Positions 1-6,816 of a stretch of 8,876 nt of DNA are shown here, piece by piece. The DNA is from UBA9662 sp002729415. GTDB taxonomy: Bacteria; Poribacteria; WGA-4E; UBA9662. The notes beneath the pieces are model-generated. The model was given only the letters and a program-made list of their open reading frames with translations, ran no database searches and had not been told where the DNA came from. Positions within the stretch are counted from its first letter, which is position 1; the number at the start of each line of letters is the position of its first letter. The stretch is taken from positions 1-8,876 of the forward strand of contig PBXZ01000053.1 of assembly GCA_002729415.1 (NCBI GenBank). Reading direction: 5' to 3'. A program made the position numbers and the translations under genes.

Positions 1-467
1 ACATTGATTATCCTTATTGGGCAATGTCTCCACCTTTTCCCGAAGGATCTTTAACAGGACAAACAGTTTGGATGTTAGACGACTTCACACCGGATAATGG
101 GCCAACAGCTTGTATACCGAACTCGCACAAAATGCTACGACCACCTAAACCCGGAGAAGCAGAAAAGCACCAAATGGCTGTCGCAACTGCACCTAAAGGA
201 TCCATACTATTTACAAATGGCGCCATATGGCATCAATGTCTGCCAAATACTACCAAACAGCCACGTGTCGGACTATTGGGAATGTACAATCGCTCAGTAA
301 TTTACCCTCAGGAAGATATGCCACGTCAACTGACAGACCAACAATTAGAAAACCAAAGTGATATGTTAAAACAACTTCTAGGTCGAAAGATGCAATTCCG
401 TGATCCAGAAAACGGTATTAGCTGGCGTCGGACAGAAACAGGATTTGACACGCACGACGCCACCTAA
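1..467 (+). CDS. Phytanoyl-CoA dioxygenase (PhyH) family protein, 5'-truncated
   Basis: C-terminal part of a PhyH-type non-heme Fe(II)/2-oxoglutarate oxygenase; about 154 complete codons remain, read in the frame starting at base 3 and ending at TAA 465-467. Seen: the core strand WMLDDFTPDNGPTACIPNSH (bases 69-128), then GSILFTNGAIWHQC with the distal iron-binding histidine at 231-233, and an arginine 11 residues later (QPRVGLL) at the usual 2-oxoglutarate-binding position. The first readable residues are I-D-Y-P-Y-W. The two bases before them (AC) fit a CAC histidine codon, so the window probably starts inside the HxD iron motif, 77 residues before the distal histidine, which suits the family. 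The protein is expected to be cytoplasmic and to hydroxylate a small substrate that cannot be predicted. It is followed by a 112-base gap, so it may end an upstream operon. The family call is firm; the substrate is unknown, and phytanoyl-CoA itself is unlikely in a bacterium. Confidence 0.85.
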   Translation, partial: IDYPYWAMSPPFPEGSLTGQTVWMLDDFTPDNGPTACIPNSHKMLRPPKPGEAEKHQMAVATAPKGSILFTNGAIWHQCLPNTTKQPRVGLLGMYNRSVIYPQEDMPRQLTDQQLENQSDMLKQLLGRKMQFRDPENGISWRRTETGFDTHDAT

Positions 468-579
468 ATCCAAGCTTTAACGATACCAACTACATTTTTG
501 ACTCCTTACATTTTAAGAACCATACATTTAAGACAAAAGACGTTCTGTTTTCAACCGTAACTCAGGAGGAATTTTTCCC
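468..579 (+). other. Intergenic gap between the first PhyH gene and the PSCyt/PSD1 gene
   Basis: An AT-rich, non-coding spacer of 112 bases. It contains a candidate sigma70-type promoter (498-528) and a strong ribosome binding site AGGAGGA at 564-570, nine bases before the ATG at 580. I see no convincing stem-loop with a T-run, so there is no supported terminator for the upstream gene. Read-through from the first PhyH gene is therefore possible. Confidence 0.6.
498..528 (+). promoter_or_regulatory. Candidate sigma70-like promoter for the PSCyt/PSD1 operon
   Basis: A TTGACT box (498-503, five of six matches to the -35 consensus) is followed by TACATT (523-528, four of six matches to the -10 consensus). 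The spacer is 19 bases, longer than the ideal 17. Transcription would start near 535, leaving a leader of about 45 bases with the AGGAGGA ribosome site. The long spacer and AT-rich background make this a weak prediction. Confidence 0.35.
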
Positions 580-3500
580 ATGAAAAAAGAAAAAACTCAG
601 CTTTTACGGATTTCCCTGATTATGCTGATGGTCAGTCTAGCCTGCATTCATTGCCTTACTGTTGCTAAACAAAATAGGCAAGATCAGGAAACCGAGATTG
701 CTTTCGATCACGATATCGAACCAATACTCGCTGCAAAATGTTATCAATGCCACGGAGCCAACCAGCAAAAAAGTGGGTTGGGCCTACATGACCATCAATC
801 AGCCCTACATGGTGGTGACTCTATGAAACCCGCTATTGTGCCAGGCAACGGTTCTGAAAGTTACTTAATCCAGCGTATTACTAGCGAAAACAAATTTGAA
901 CGCATGCCACCAGCAGATAAAGCACCTGTCACTGCTGAGGAAATCCGTCTCTTACGCACGTGGATCGATCAAGGTGCTGATTGGCCAGAGGAAACAGATA
1001 CTCCAACTGCAAATCAATTATTCAAAGGAGATCACTGGGCATTCCAGCCAGTTGAACGACCAGAGGTGCCGGTTTTAAATAGTGCCGCAGATAAGGCTTG
1101 GGCACGAAACCCAATCGACAATTTCATTCTAGCCCAACTACACAAAAAGGGGTTGTCTCCATCGAAAGAAGCGGATCGCACAACTCTGATTCGACGATGG
1201 AGCCAGACCTTGATCGGATTGCCGCCATCACCTGAAGATGTTGAGCAATTTGTAACAGATAAAAATCCAGATGCCTACGAGCAGTTTGTTGACCACCTGT
1301 TAGCTTCACCGCATTACGGCGAACGTTGGGGACAACACTGGCTGGATATCGTTCGCTTNGCAGAAACAAGCGGCTTTGAGGTCAACACCCCTCGACCGAA
1401 CGCATGGCATTATCGGGATTACGTCATCCAGGCCTTTAACAAAGACACACCTTACAATCAATTTATTCTTGAACAATTAGCAGGAGATACTGTTGGTGCT
1501 AATATTGCTACTGGGTTTCTTGTTGCCGGACCAAAAGACTTGGTAGGAAGTCCTGACATCCGTCTAACTTTGGCTCAACGAATGGACGAACTTCACGATA
1601 TGATCAATACCACCGGCATGACATTTATGGGACTAACAACCGGTTGTGCCCGTTGTCATGATCATAAGTTCGACCCAATTTCCCAACGCGACTATTATGC
1701 TATGCAGGCCGTGTTTTCTGGAGTCAAGCACGGCGACCGAGTGCTTAATTCTCCCGAATATGAAAAAAACCAAAAAAAGGCCAAAGAAACGAAAGAAAAA
1801 TTCAACCAGGTCAAAAATCAACTTTCGAAATTCGAGCCATTAGTATTTACAGGAAAAACACTCATTATCGACGATCAACTCCCGGAAACCGAAGCATCCA
1901 ATTTGAAGAAAGAAAAACACAGTCGCTCCGATGCCGAAATCCTGATGAAAATTGGTGGTACTGGGGGTTACACAAGTGGAAAAAAACGTGGTGAAAGCAA
2001 CGACCCTGGGGGTTTGGGGCGGTTGCCGAACATCGGCAAAAAGTATACCTGGTGGAAAGCGGCACAGACAGACGTTTTTACATGGAATCCGAGTCTATTG
2101 GGACGTCACCAAATTTGGCTGTCATGGGGTTGCGGACTTAGCGGTCGTTCCAATACAACCAAAGCACTCCATGCCACTGATGCGGAGTATCACCTTGACT
2201 TGGATGGTGATTTGGAAACACAAGATGATCGCAGGTTAATTGCCTCCATCAACCAACAGAAATTGGCTGATGGCTCTGATGCGCCTACCGAACTCGTGGG
2301 AGCTTCCGGCAGCAGAAACTTGTGGAGTGGGTTGTATGCTGCAGGTATACATGAATTAAATCGAAACAGTCGGATCATTCTTCGTGGAGGATCGTCAGAT
2401 GCCCCGGTGACGGCTGATATCATGGTGCTCCAGCAAGCTGCAGATTCTTTAAATTCGCAGGAACCCAATCCCCAATTACGGCCAGCTGTTCAGACTCGGC
2501 AAAACTCCGAACGGTTCAAACCTATAGAGGCCAAGTTCGTTCGGTTCACTATCCTCGGAACTAACAGCGGACAACCCTGCATTGATGAGCTTGAGATCTA
2601 CACCGAAGGTTCAAACTCGAGTAATGTTGCCTTGGCCACTACAGGCGCGAAAGCTACCGCATCCAGCACTCTACCCGGCTACGACATCCACAAACTTCGG
2701 CATATTAACGATGGATTATACGGGAATAGTCACAGCTGGATCTCGAACGAAACAGGCAAAGGATGGGTGGAGATTGAATTAGCGCAAAAAGCAACTATCA
2801 GTAGAATCACTTGGGGACGCGATCAAAAAGGGAACTTCAGCGACCGAATACCAACGCAGTATAAAATCGAAGTTGCTGCTGATGAAATGAGGAACTGGAA
2901 TCTAATCTCCAGTGCGGAAAACCGAATTCCATTTGTTTCAGCACCAAAAACAAACAGTTCATTAGAAAACAGCAGTGACCTATTCTATCCTGTTACAACC
3001 TTATCTGAAGATGCAATTACGATCTTAAAGGAACTAATCGACCAAGCCAAGGTTCTCGATGTAGAACTGGACAAGCTAGCAATGGATATCCCTATGATTT
3101 ATGCTGGTCAATTTGATCAACCTGAAGAATTAACACATTGGTTGTACCGCGGCGATCCATTCCAAAAACGTGATGTTGTCAAACCGGGAGGGATTTCCAC
3201 CTTCCAAGGGAACCTCAATTTGGACAACGAAACGTTGGAATCACAACGTCGATTGGAATTAGCACGGTGGGTCAGTGATGCGAAAAACCCCCTGACAGCA
3301 CGAGTTATGGTCAATAGGATTTGGCACTACCATTTTGGAGAGGGCATTGTCAACAGCCCATCCGATTTTGGTATTAATGGCGGAGAACCATCACATCCGA
3401 AACTCTTGGATTGGTTAGCTTCGGAGTTTAAAGATTCCGGTTGGAGTATCAAATCGATTCAACGACTCATCGTATTATCCAACACCTATATGCAGTCAAG

Positions 3501-4080
3501 CCGACCTACCAAAAATGGACTGGAGGTAGACGTAGATTGTCGCTTACTGTGGCGATTTCCACCACGCCGTTTGGCAGCTGAAGTTATTCGCGATTCCATT
3601 CTGCAAGTGAGCGGTGCCATAGATCTGACTATGGGTGGAGTCGGGTACGAGGTTTTTGAACCCAATACAAACTATGTCCGCGTCTATAATCCCAAAAAGG
3701 AATTTGGGCCAAGCGAATGGCGTCGCATGGTTTACCAACGAAAAATCCGTATGGAAGGAGATGCGACTTTCGAAGCCTTTGATTGTCCTGACGGTGGACA
3801 AGTTTGTCCCAAGAGAACTCGTTCGATAACAGCCTTACAAGCCCTGAATTTACTAAACAGTCATTTCATGGTTCAGCAGGCAGACTTGTTTTCCCAACGT
3901 TTATCGCAGGAAACAAGCCAAAATATTTCCGATCAAGTTCACTATGGATTTCAACTGGCCTACGGACGAAAACCGGACCAACAGGAACTACAAAAATCGA
4001 TAGCATTGGTAGAATCGCATGGATTACCAATCTTCTGCCGAGCGATTTTCAATACCAATGAATTCATGTTCATTAACTAA
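580..4080 (+). CDS. Secreted PSCyt1-PSCyt2-PSD1 (DUF1549/DUF1553) cytochrome-like protein with golvesin-like and F5/8C-like modules
   Basis: A 1166-residue exported protein of the planctomycete-type cytochrome family; its biochemical role is not established. The ATG at 580 is supported by AGGAGGA nine bases upstream. Residues 1-29 form a Sec signal peptide (KKEK, hydrophobic stretch, possible cleavage after TVA29). PSCyt1 (about 40-135) has the heme motif CYQCH (54-58) and a likely axial methionine in RMPP (about 109). PSCyt2/DUF1549 (about 175-385) ends with a second motif, GCARCHDHKFDP (CxxCH 356-360). A lysine-rich, probably helical linker spans 391-420. Residues 488-620 look like a beta-sandwich resembling golvesin C-terminal domains. 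Residues 650-775 resemble F5/8 type C (discoidin), ending in YKIEVAAD. PSD1/DUF1553 covers about 888-1166, with NPLTARVMVNRIWHYHFG and RSITALQALNLLNS. One ambiguous base (1359) makes residue 260 Phe or Leu. The DUF1501 gene follows immediately, the usual partner. A surface or periplasmic role in binding and oxidising a polymer is inference. Confidence 0.93.
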   Translation: MKKEKTQLLRISLIMLMVSLACIHCLTVAKQNRQDQETEIAFDHDIEPILAAKCYQCHGANQQKSGLGLHDHQSALHGGDSMKPAIVPGNGSESYLIQRITSENKFERMPPADKAPVTAEEIRLLRTWIDQGADWPEETDTPTANQLFKGDHWAFQPVERPEVPVLNSAADKAWARNPIDNFILAQLHKKGLSPSKEADRTTLIRRWSQTLIGLPPSPEDVEQFVTDKNPDAYEQFVDHLLASPHYGERWGQHWLDIVRXAETSGFEVNTPRPNAWHYRDYVIQAFNKDTPYNQFILEQLAGDTVGANIATGFLVAGPKDLVGSPDIRLTLAQRMDELHDMINTTGMTFMGLTTGCARCHDHKFDPISQRDYYAMQAVFSGVKHGDRVLNSPEYEKNQKKAKETKEKFNQVKNQLSKFEPLVFTGKTLIIDDQLPETEASNLKKEKHSRSDAEILMKIGGTGGYTSGKKRGESNDPGGLGRLPNIGKKYTWWKAAQTDVFTWNPSLLGRHQIWLSWGCGLSGRSNTTKALHATDAEYHLDLDGDLETQDDRRLIASINQQKLADGSDAPTELVGASGSRNLWSGLYAAGIHELNRNSRIILRGGSSDAPVTADIMVLQQAADSLNSQEPNPQLRPAVQTRQNSERFKPIEAKFVRFTILGTNSGQPCIDELEIYTEGSNSSNVALATTGAKATASSTLPGYDIHKLRHINDGLYGNSHSWISNETGKGWVEIELAQKATISRITWGRDQKGNFSDRIPTQYKIEVAADEMRNWNLISSAENRIPFVSAPKTNSSLENSSDLFYPVTTLSEDAITILKELIDQAKVLDVELDKLAMDIPMIYAGQFDQPEELTHWLYRGDPFQKRDVVKPGGISTFQGNLNLDNETLESQRRLELARWVSDAKNPLTARVMVNRIWHYHFGEGIVNSPSDFGINGGEPSHPKLLDWLASEFKDSGWSIKSIQRLIVLSNTYMQSSRPTKNGLEVDVDCRLLWRFPPRRLAAEVIRDSILQVSGAIDLTMGGVGYEVFEPNTNYVRVYNPKKEFGPSEWRRMVYQRKIRMEGDATFEAFDCPDGGQVCPKRTRSITALQALNLLNSHFMVQQADLFSQRLSQETSQNISDQVHYGFQLAYGRKPDQQELQKSIALVESHGLPIFCRAIFNTNEFMFIN

Positions 4081-4127
4081 TCAGAACTCTAGAATACGAT
4101 TTCCCAGCATAATTTTTCAATATTATT

Positions 4128-4133
4128 AGGAGG
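4128..4133 (+). promoter_or_regulatory. Ribosome binding site AGGAGG that decides the DUF1501 start
   Basis: A perfect AGGAGG lies one base before an ATG at 4135 and ten bases before an in-frame ATG at 4144. A one-base spacer is too short for initiation, so 4144 is the better start. The two choices differ by three residues only. Confidence 0.7.
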
Positions 4134-4143
4134 AATGANGGGG

Positions 4144-5631
4144 ATGTCTAAACACTCAATATCACATTCTGGGCGACGTTTGCTTAGTCGCCGTAACTTT
4201 CTGCAAGATACTAGCAATGGACTCGGTGCAATTGCCATGACATATCTGCTAAATAGTCAGGGATTATTATCTGCTCAAAATAAGCAGGTTGCTATCCGAC
4301 CAGATATTGATCCGCAAAAGCCTTTAGCAGCAAGAACACCTCATTTCGTCCCCAAAGCAAAGAAGGTGTTGGTCATATTTTGTTCTGGAGGATTCAGTCA
4401 TGTAGATTCATGGGATTATAAACCCGAACTGATCCGTCGCCATAATCAACCCATGCCGGGAGCATCAGACCTGATTACTTTTCAAGGGGCACAGGGCAAC
4501 TTAATTCAAAGTCCCTACACCTTCAAACCTCGAGGAGAGAGTGGAAAATACATTTCCGACCTAGTGCCAAACTTGGCAGAATTAGCCGACGACATGTGCT
4601 TTATTCATTCCATGACCGCTCTTAAAAACACTCATGGCCCAGCTGAAAACCAGATGAATACAGGTTTCGCCCTAGATGGATTCCCAAGTATGGGAGCTTG
4701 GATATCCTACGCACTCGGCACAGAAAACAACAATCTACCAGCATTTGTCTGCATCCCCGATCCCAGAGGTGTGCCACAATCAGGCCCTAACAACTGGAGC
4801 AACGGGTTCCTACCTGCTGTCTTTCAAGGTGCCCCCTTCAACGCGAGTAAACCAATATATAATTTAGCCAAACCCACAGGAATCAGCCGAGATGATGACT
4901 TAGCCACCCATGACTTCTTACAGTTTATGAACGACAAACACTTGGAGAAATTCCCTGATGACACTGAGCTGAGTGCTCGAGTGTCAAGCTATGAACTAGC
5001 CGCTAAGATGCAATTGAGTGTACCAGATATCAGCGACCTGTCGAAAGAAAGCCCAAGTATCATCAAACAGTATGGAGCGGATGACCCTGACCCAATTAGA
5101 GCCGGTTTTGCACGCAATTGCATTCTGGCCCGGCGTTTATTAGAAAAAGGTGTTCGTTTTGTTCAGTTATTCAACGGAGCCTATGCTATGGGAGAAGGCG
5201 TTGGGAACTGGGATGGCCATAAAACGCTTAAAGCCCAATATGACATTCATGCACCTATTCTCGATAAACCAGCAGCAGCATTACTAAGAGATTTAAAATC
5301 ACGAGGCATGCTTGAGGATACGCTGGTTGTTTGGGCTACTGAATTTGGTAGGATGCCAACTTTTCAGGTGGGTGCAAGCGGCCGTGATCACAATCCCTAT
5401 GGATTTACAACCTGGATGACTGGAGCTGGGGTTAAACCAGCCTTTTCATACGGCGCGACAGACGATTTTGGATATCAAGCTGCTGAAAATATAGTCACTG
5501 TTTATGATTTTCATGCTACCATCCTACATCTACTAGGCTTGGATCATACTCAACTCAGTTTCTATCACAACGGCATTCAACGCCGTTTGACGGATGTGCA
5601 CGGACATGTAATTGAAGATATTCTTGCTTAA
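4144..5631 (+). CDS. DUF1501 family protein, Tat-exported, sulfatase/alkaline-phosphatase-like fold
   Basis: A 495-residue protein of the DUF1501 family, which belongs to the alkaline phosphatase/sulfatase superfamily; its reaction is unknown. Near the N-terminus, GRRLLSRRNFLQ followed by a hydrophobic stretch (GLGAIAMTYLL) is a good twin-arginine signal, so it is probably exported folded, possibly with metal bound. Family hallmarks seen: PKAKKVLVIFCSGGFSHVDS (about residues 70-90), NWDGH (about 355), LVVWATEFGRMP (about 395-405), GRDHNPYGF (about 413-421, likely metal-binding Asp and His), YDFHATILHLLGLDH (about 454-468), and the ending LTDVHGHVIEDIL. Full length for the family, with no sign of damage. 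An ATG at 4135 would add three residues, one ambiguous (base 4139), but it sits too close to AGGAGG. It lies 63 bases after the PSCyt/PSD1 gene with no evident promoter between them, so the two are probably co-transcribed, as this pair usually is. The family call is firm; substrate and activity cannot be deduced. Confidence 0.93.
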   Translation: MSKHSISHSGRRLLSRRNFLQDTSNGLGAIAMTYLLNSQGLLSAQNKQVAIRPDIDPQKPLAARTPHFVPKAKKVLVIFCSGGFSHVDSWDYKPELIRRHNQPMPGASDLITFQGAQGNLIQSPYTFKPRGESGKYISDLVPNLAELADDMCFIHSMTALKNTHGPAENQMNTGFALDGFPSMGAWISYALGTENNNLPAFVCIPDPRGVPQSGPNNWSNGFLPAVFQGAPFNASKPIYNLAKPTGISRDDDLATHDFLQFMNDKHLEKFPDDTELSARVSSYELAAKMQLSVPDISDLSKESPSIIKQYGADDPDPIRAGFARNCILARRLLEKGVRFVQLFNGAYAMGEGVGNWDGHKTLKAQYDIHAPILDKPAAALLRDLKSRGMLEDTLVVWATEFGRMPTFQVGASGRDHNPYGFTTWMTGAGVKPAFSYGATDDFGYQAAENIVTVYDFHATILHLLGLDHTQLSFYHNGIQRRLTDVHGHVIEDILA

Positions 5632-5660
5632 AACAAGCAATTAGAGAAAGAATACTATAG

Positions 5661-6500
5661 ATGAACAATATCGAACAATATGAATTTGACAGACAAGGCT
5701 TTTTGGTCTTGAAAGATTTTTTGACCTCTCAAGAGATCACTACACTTGCTCCCATAATAAATAAATTAGTTAGTCATGGAGAAGAACATTACACACAAGA
5801 ACCACGTAAACAGAGCAAATGGGGATCAAACTACCATTTCAATGCTGAGAACGGATATCATGTTAGTGGTGGAACGAAAAACGGTGAAACAATTATTATC
5901 GANGATTTTTTCAATTNCGANCCANCCTTCGATTGTCTGGTTAATCACCCNAAAACCATGNCTTNTATNACCAAAATCGTCCAGGGAGAAATTGGCATTA
6001 ATAACTCCGAACTAAGAGTTCGGTATACGGGTAANGCTAGNGGCANTCATNNNGGTGGNCCNANTNNCCCNAAATATCGTTATGCNNTCAANGACCATGG
6101 AATTGATGCNATGATGGTTCGCATNATTTATTTTGTNCAGGATNTTGATNCANATCAAGGAGCTTTTAGTGTCGTTCCCGGAACCCATAAAACCCGATTG
6201 CCAATACCTTACAAATGTTCAGTCGACGAAGAACCCGGGATGATTGGCCTTGAGGTCAAAGCCGGAGATGCTATTCTCTTCACCGAAAATTTGCGGCATG
6301 GAGGATTGACCAACCAATCAGATCAAGTTCGTAAAACTCTGCATGTTGGTTATGGCCCCGCGTGGATGATGTCACAAAACATCTCAACCATGGATGAAGT
6401 TCCTTACATCAAACCTGAAACGTGGCATCGTTATGATCAAGGACANCGTGACCTGTTCCAAGCATGGTTAAGGACAGAACCAGAATACCAAACTTCGTAG
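5661..6500 (+). CDS. PhyH-family Fe(II)/2-oxoglutarate oxygenase-like protein with H-x-G in place of HxD
   Basis: A complete 279-residue PhyH-family protein, probably cytoplasmic (no signal peptide). Seen: the N-terminal YEFDRQGFLVLKDFLTSQEI, the strand ELRVRYTG (117-124), QGAFSVVPGTHK (166-177), GDAILFTENLRHGG with the distal histidine H213, and R224 eleven residues later (VRKTLHVGYGP), the 2-oxoglutarate-binding arginine. The expected HxD proximal motif, 83 residues before H213, reads H130-x-G132-G-P-x-x-P-K-Y-R-Y, so the acidic iron ligand appears to be glycine. D145 or D149 could be alternative ligands. Twenty-nine ambiguous bases fall between 5903 and 6153. Several codons can still be read (Pro97, Gly133, Pro134, Pro137, Ala142, Ala150, Val159), and the frame stays open throughout. 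The start ATG follows a weak purine-rich site (GAGAAAG, 5644-5650). It begins 29 bases after DUF1501, so it probably shares that operon. Substrate unknown. Confidence 0.88.
   Translation: MNNIEQYEFDRQGFLVLKDFLTSQEITTLAPIINKLVSHGEEHYTQEPRKQSKWGSNYHFNAENGYHVSGGTKNGETIIIXDFFNXXPXFDCLVNHXKTMXXXTKIVQGEIGINNSELRVRYTGXAXGXHXGXXXXXKYRYXXXDHGIDXMMVRXIYFXQDXDXXQGAFSVVPGTHKTRLPIPYKCSVDEEPGMIGLEVKAGDAILFTENLRHGGLTNQSDQVRKTLHVGYGPAWMMSQNISTMDEVPYIKPETWHRYDQGXRDLFQAWLRTEPEYQTS
5903..6153. other. Cluster of ambiguous bases inside the second PhyH gene
   Basis: Twenty-nine N calls occur in 251 bases, almost all single and never shifting the reading frame. Fifteen fall on third codon positions, against about ten expected by chance. 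Only seven more N calls appear elsewhere in the window (1359, 4139, 6446, 6508, 6519, 6588, 6621). This looks like a consensus of several similar sequences, from co-occurring strains or collapsed paralogues, rather than a physical gap. Confidence 0.7.
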
Positions 6501-6699
6501 TATTTCTNACCGAATTGTNTTCTATCAAGAATCTCGTATTTACAACAAATATATCTGTCATCTCTTTCTGCCCTTCCACCAGCTAGANTTAGCAGCGATT
6601 CGGATAGAAAAGTCAAAAAANTCCTATCTTAAACACATCCAACTCTGATACTATTCACTTTTGCGATTCCAAATTGCTTTTTACGCTTATTGGTTGGTT

Positions 6700-6716
6700 A
6701 CTACATTTAAAGTAGT
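6700..6716. promoter_or_regulatory. Imperfect 17-base palindrome ACTACATTTAAAGTAGT
   Basis: Five outer pairs (ACTAC/GTAGT) match perfectly. There is one A-A mismatch, then two further T-A pairs around the central T. It lies upstream of the candidate promoter of the solute-binding protein gene and could be an activator or repressor site, or it could be chance in AT-rich DNA. No T-run follows, so it is not a terminator. Confidence 0.35.
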
Positions 6717-6727
6717 TCTCCGCTAAC

Positions 6728-6745
6728 TTGTGCAATTCAGCACAA
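6728..6745. promoter_or_regulatory. Candidate operator TTGTGC-N6-GCACAA
   Basis: A perfect six-base inverted repeat with a six-base spacer (TTGTGCAATTCAGCACAA). It overlaps the -35 box and the spacer of the candidate promoter, a position where a bound protein would block RNA polymerase. Related half-sites occur at 6756-6761 (GTGCAA) and 6783-6789 (TGCACAA, the exact reverse complement of 6728-6734). The symmetric layout suits a dimeric helix-turn-helix regulator; which one cannot be said. Confidence 0.45.
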
Positions 6746-6757
6746 CTTCCATATAGT
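6728..6757 (+). promoter_or_regulatory. Candidate sigma70-like promoter for the solute-binding protein gene
   Basis: TTGTGC (6728-6733) as a -35 box and TATAGT (6752-6757, five of six matches to consensus) as a -10 box, with an 18-base spacer. Transcription would start near 6764, about 53 bases before the ATG at 6817. The -10 box is good and the -35 box moderate. Overlap with the inverted repeat strengthens the reading as a regulated promoter. Confidence 0.4.
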
Positions 6758-6782
6758 GCAACTTTCATTAAGAAATACATTA

Positions 6783-6789
6783 TGCACAA
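6783..6789. promoter_or_regulatory. Distal operator-like half-site TGCACAA
   Basis: Exact reverse complement of TTGTGCA at 6728-6734, lying in the predicted leader of the solute-binding protein mRNA, 48 bases from its partner. It may be a second regulator contact or an mRNA pairing arm. A seven-base match alone is weak evidence. Confidence 0.25.
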
Positions 6790-6816
6790 AATAACCTAAT
6801 TAAAGAGAGATTAAGA

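Larger units (their letters stand above)
6501..6816 (+). other. Non-coding intergenic region with regulatory-looking palindromes
   Basis: This is the longest gap in the window (316 bases). No frame gives a credible gene, and I see no tRNA or recognisable small RNA. The first two thirds (6501-6690) contain four ambiguous bases and no clear signal; in particular, no strong terminator for the upstream gene is visible. The last third is structured: an imperfect palindrome (6700-6716), a perfect six-base inverted repeat (6728-6745), a candidate promoter (6728-6757) and a further half-site (6783-6789). The purine-rich GAGAGA (6805-6810) lies six bases before the ATG at 6817 and is the likely ribosome site. 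Confidence 0.6.

Noticed and set aside
637..648. Lipobox-like S-L-A-C in the signal peptide of the PSCyt/PSD1 protein
   Set aside because: The residues at -3 and -2 do not fit the usual lipobox; a signal peptidase I site after TVA29 is more plausible.
1763..1778. Two A7 runs as a slippage or phase-variation site
   Set aside because: They encode a lysine-rich helical linker of ordinary composition, and short A-runs are expected in this base composition.
4135..4143. ATG at 4135 as the start of the DUF1501 gene
   Set aside because: Only one base separates it from AGGAGG, and the next codon contains an ambiguous base; the in-frame ATG at 4144 has a workable ten-base spacing.
6603..6628. GATAG/CTATC inverted repeat as a terminator of the PhyH operon
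   Set aside because: The stem has five pairs with a 16-base loop, includes an ambiguous base and is not followed by a T-run.
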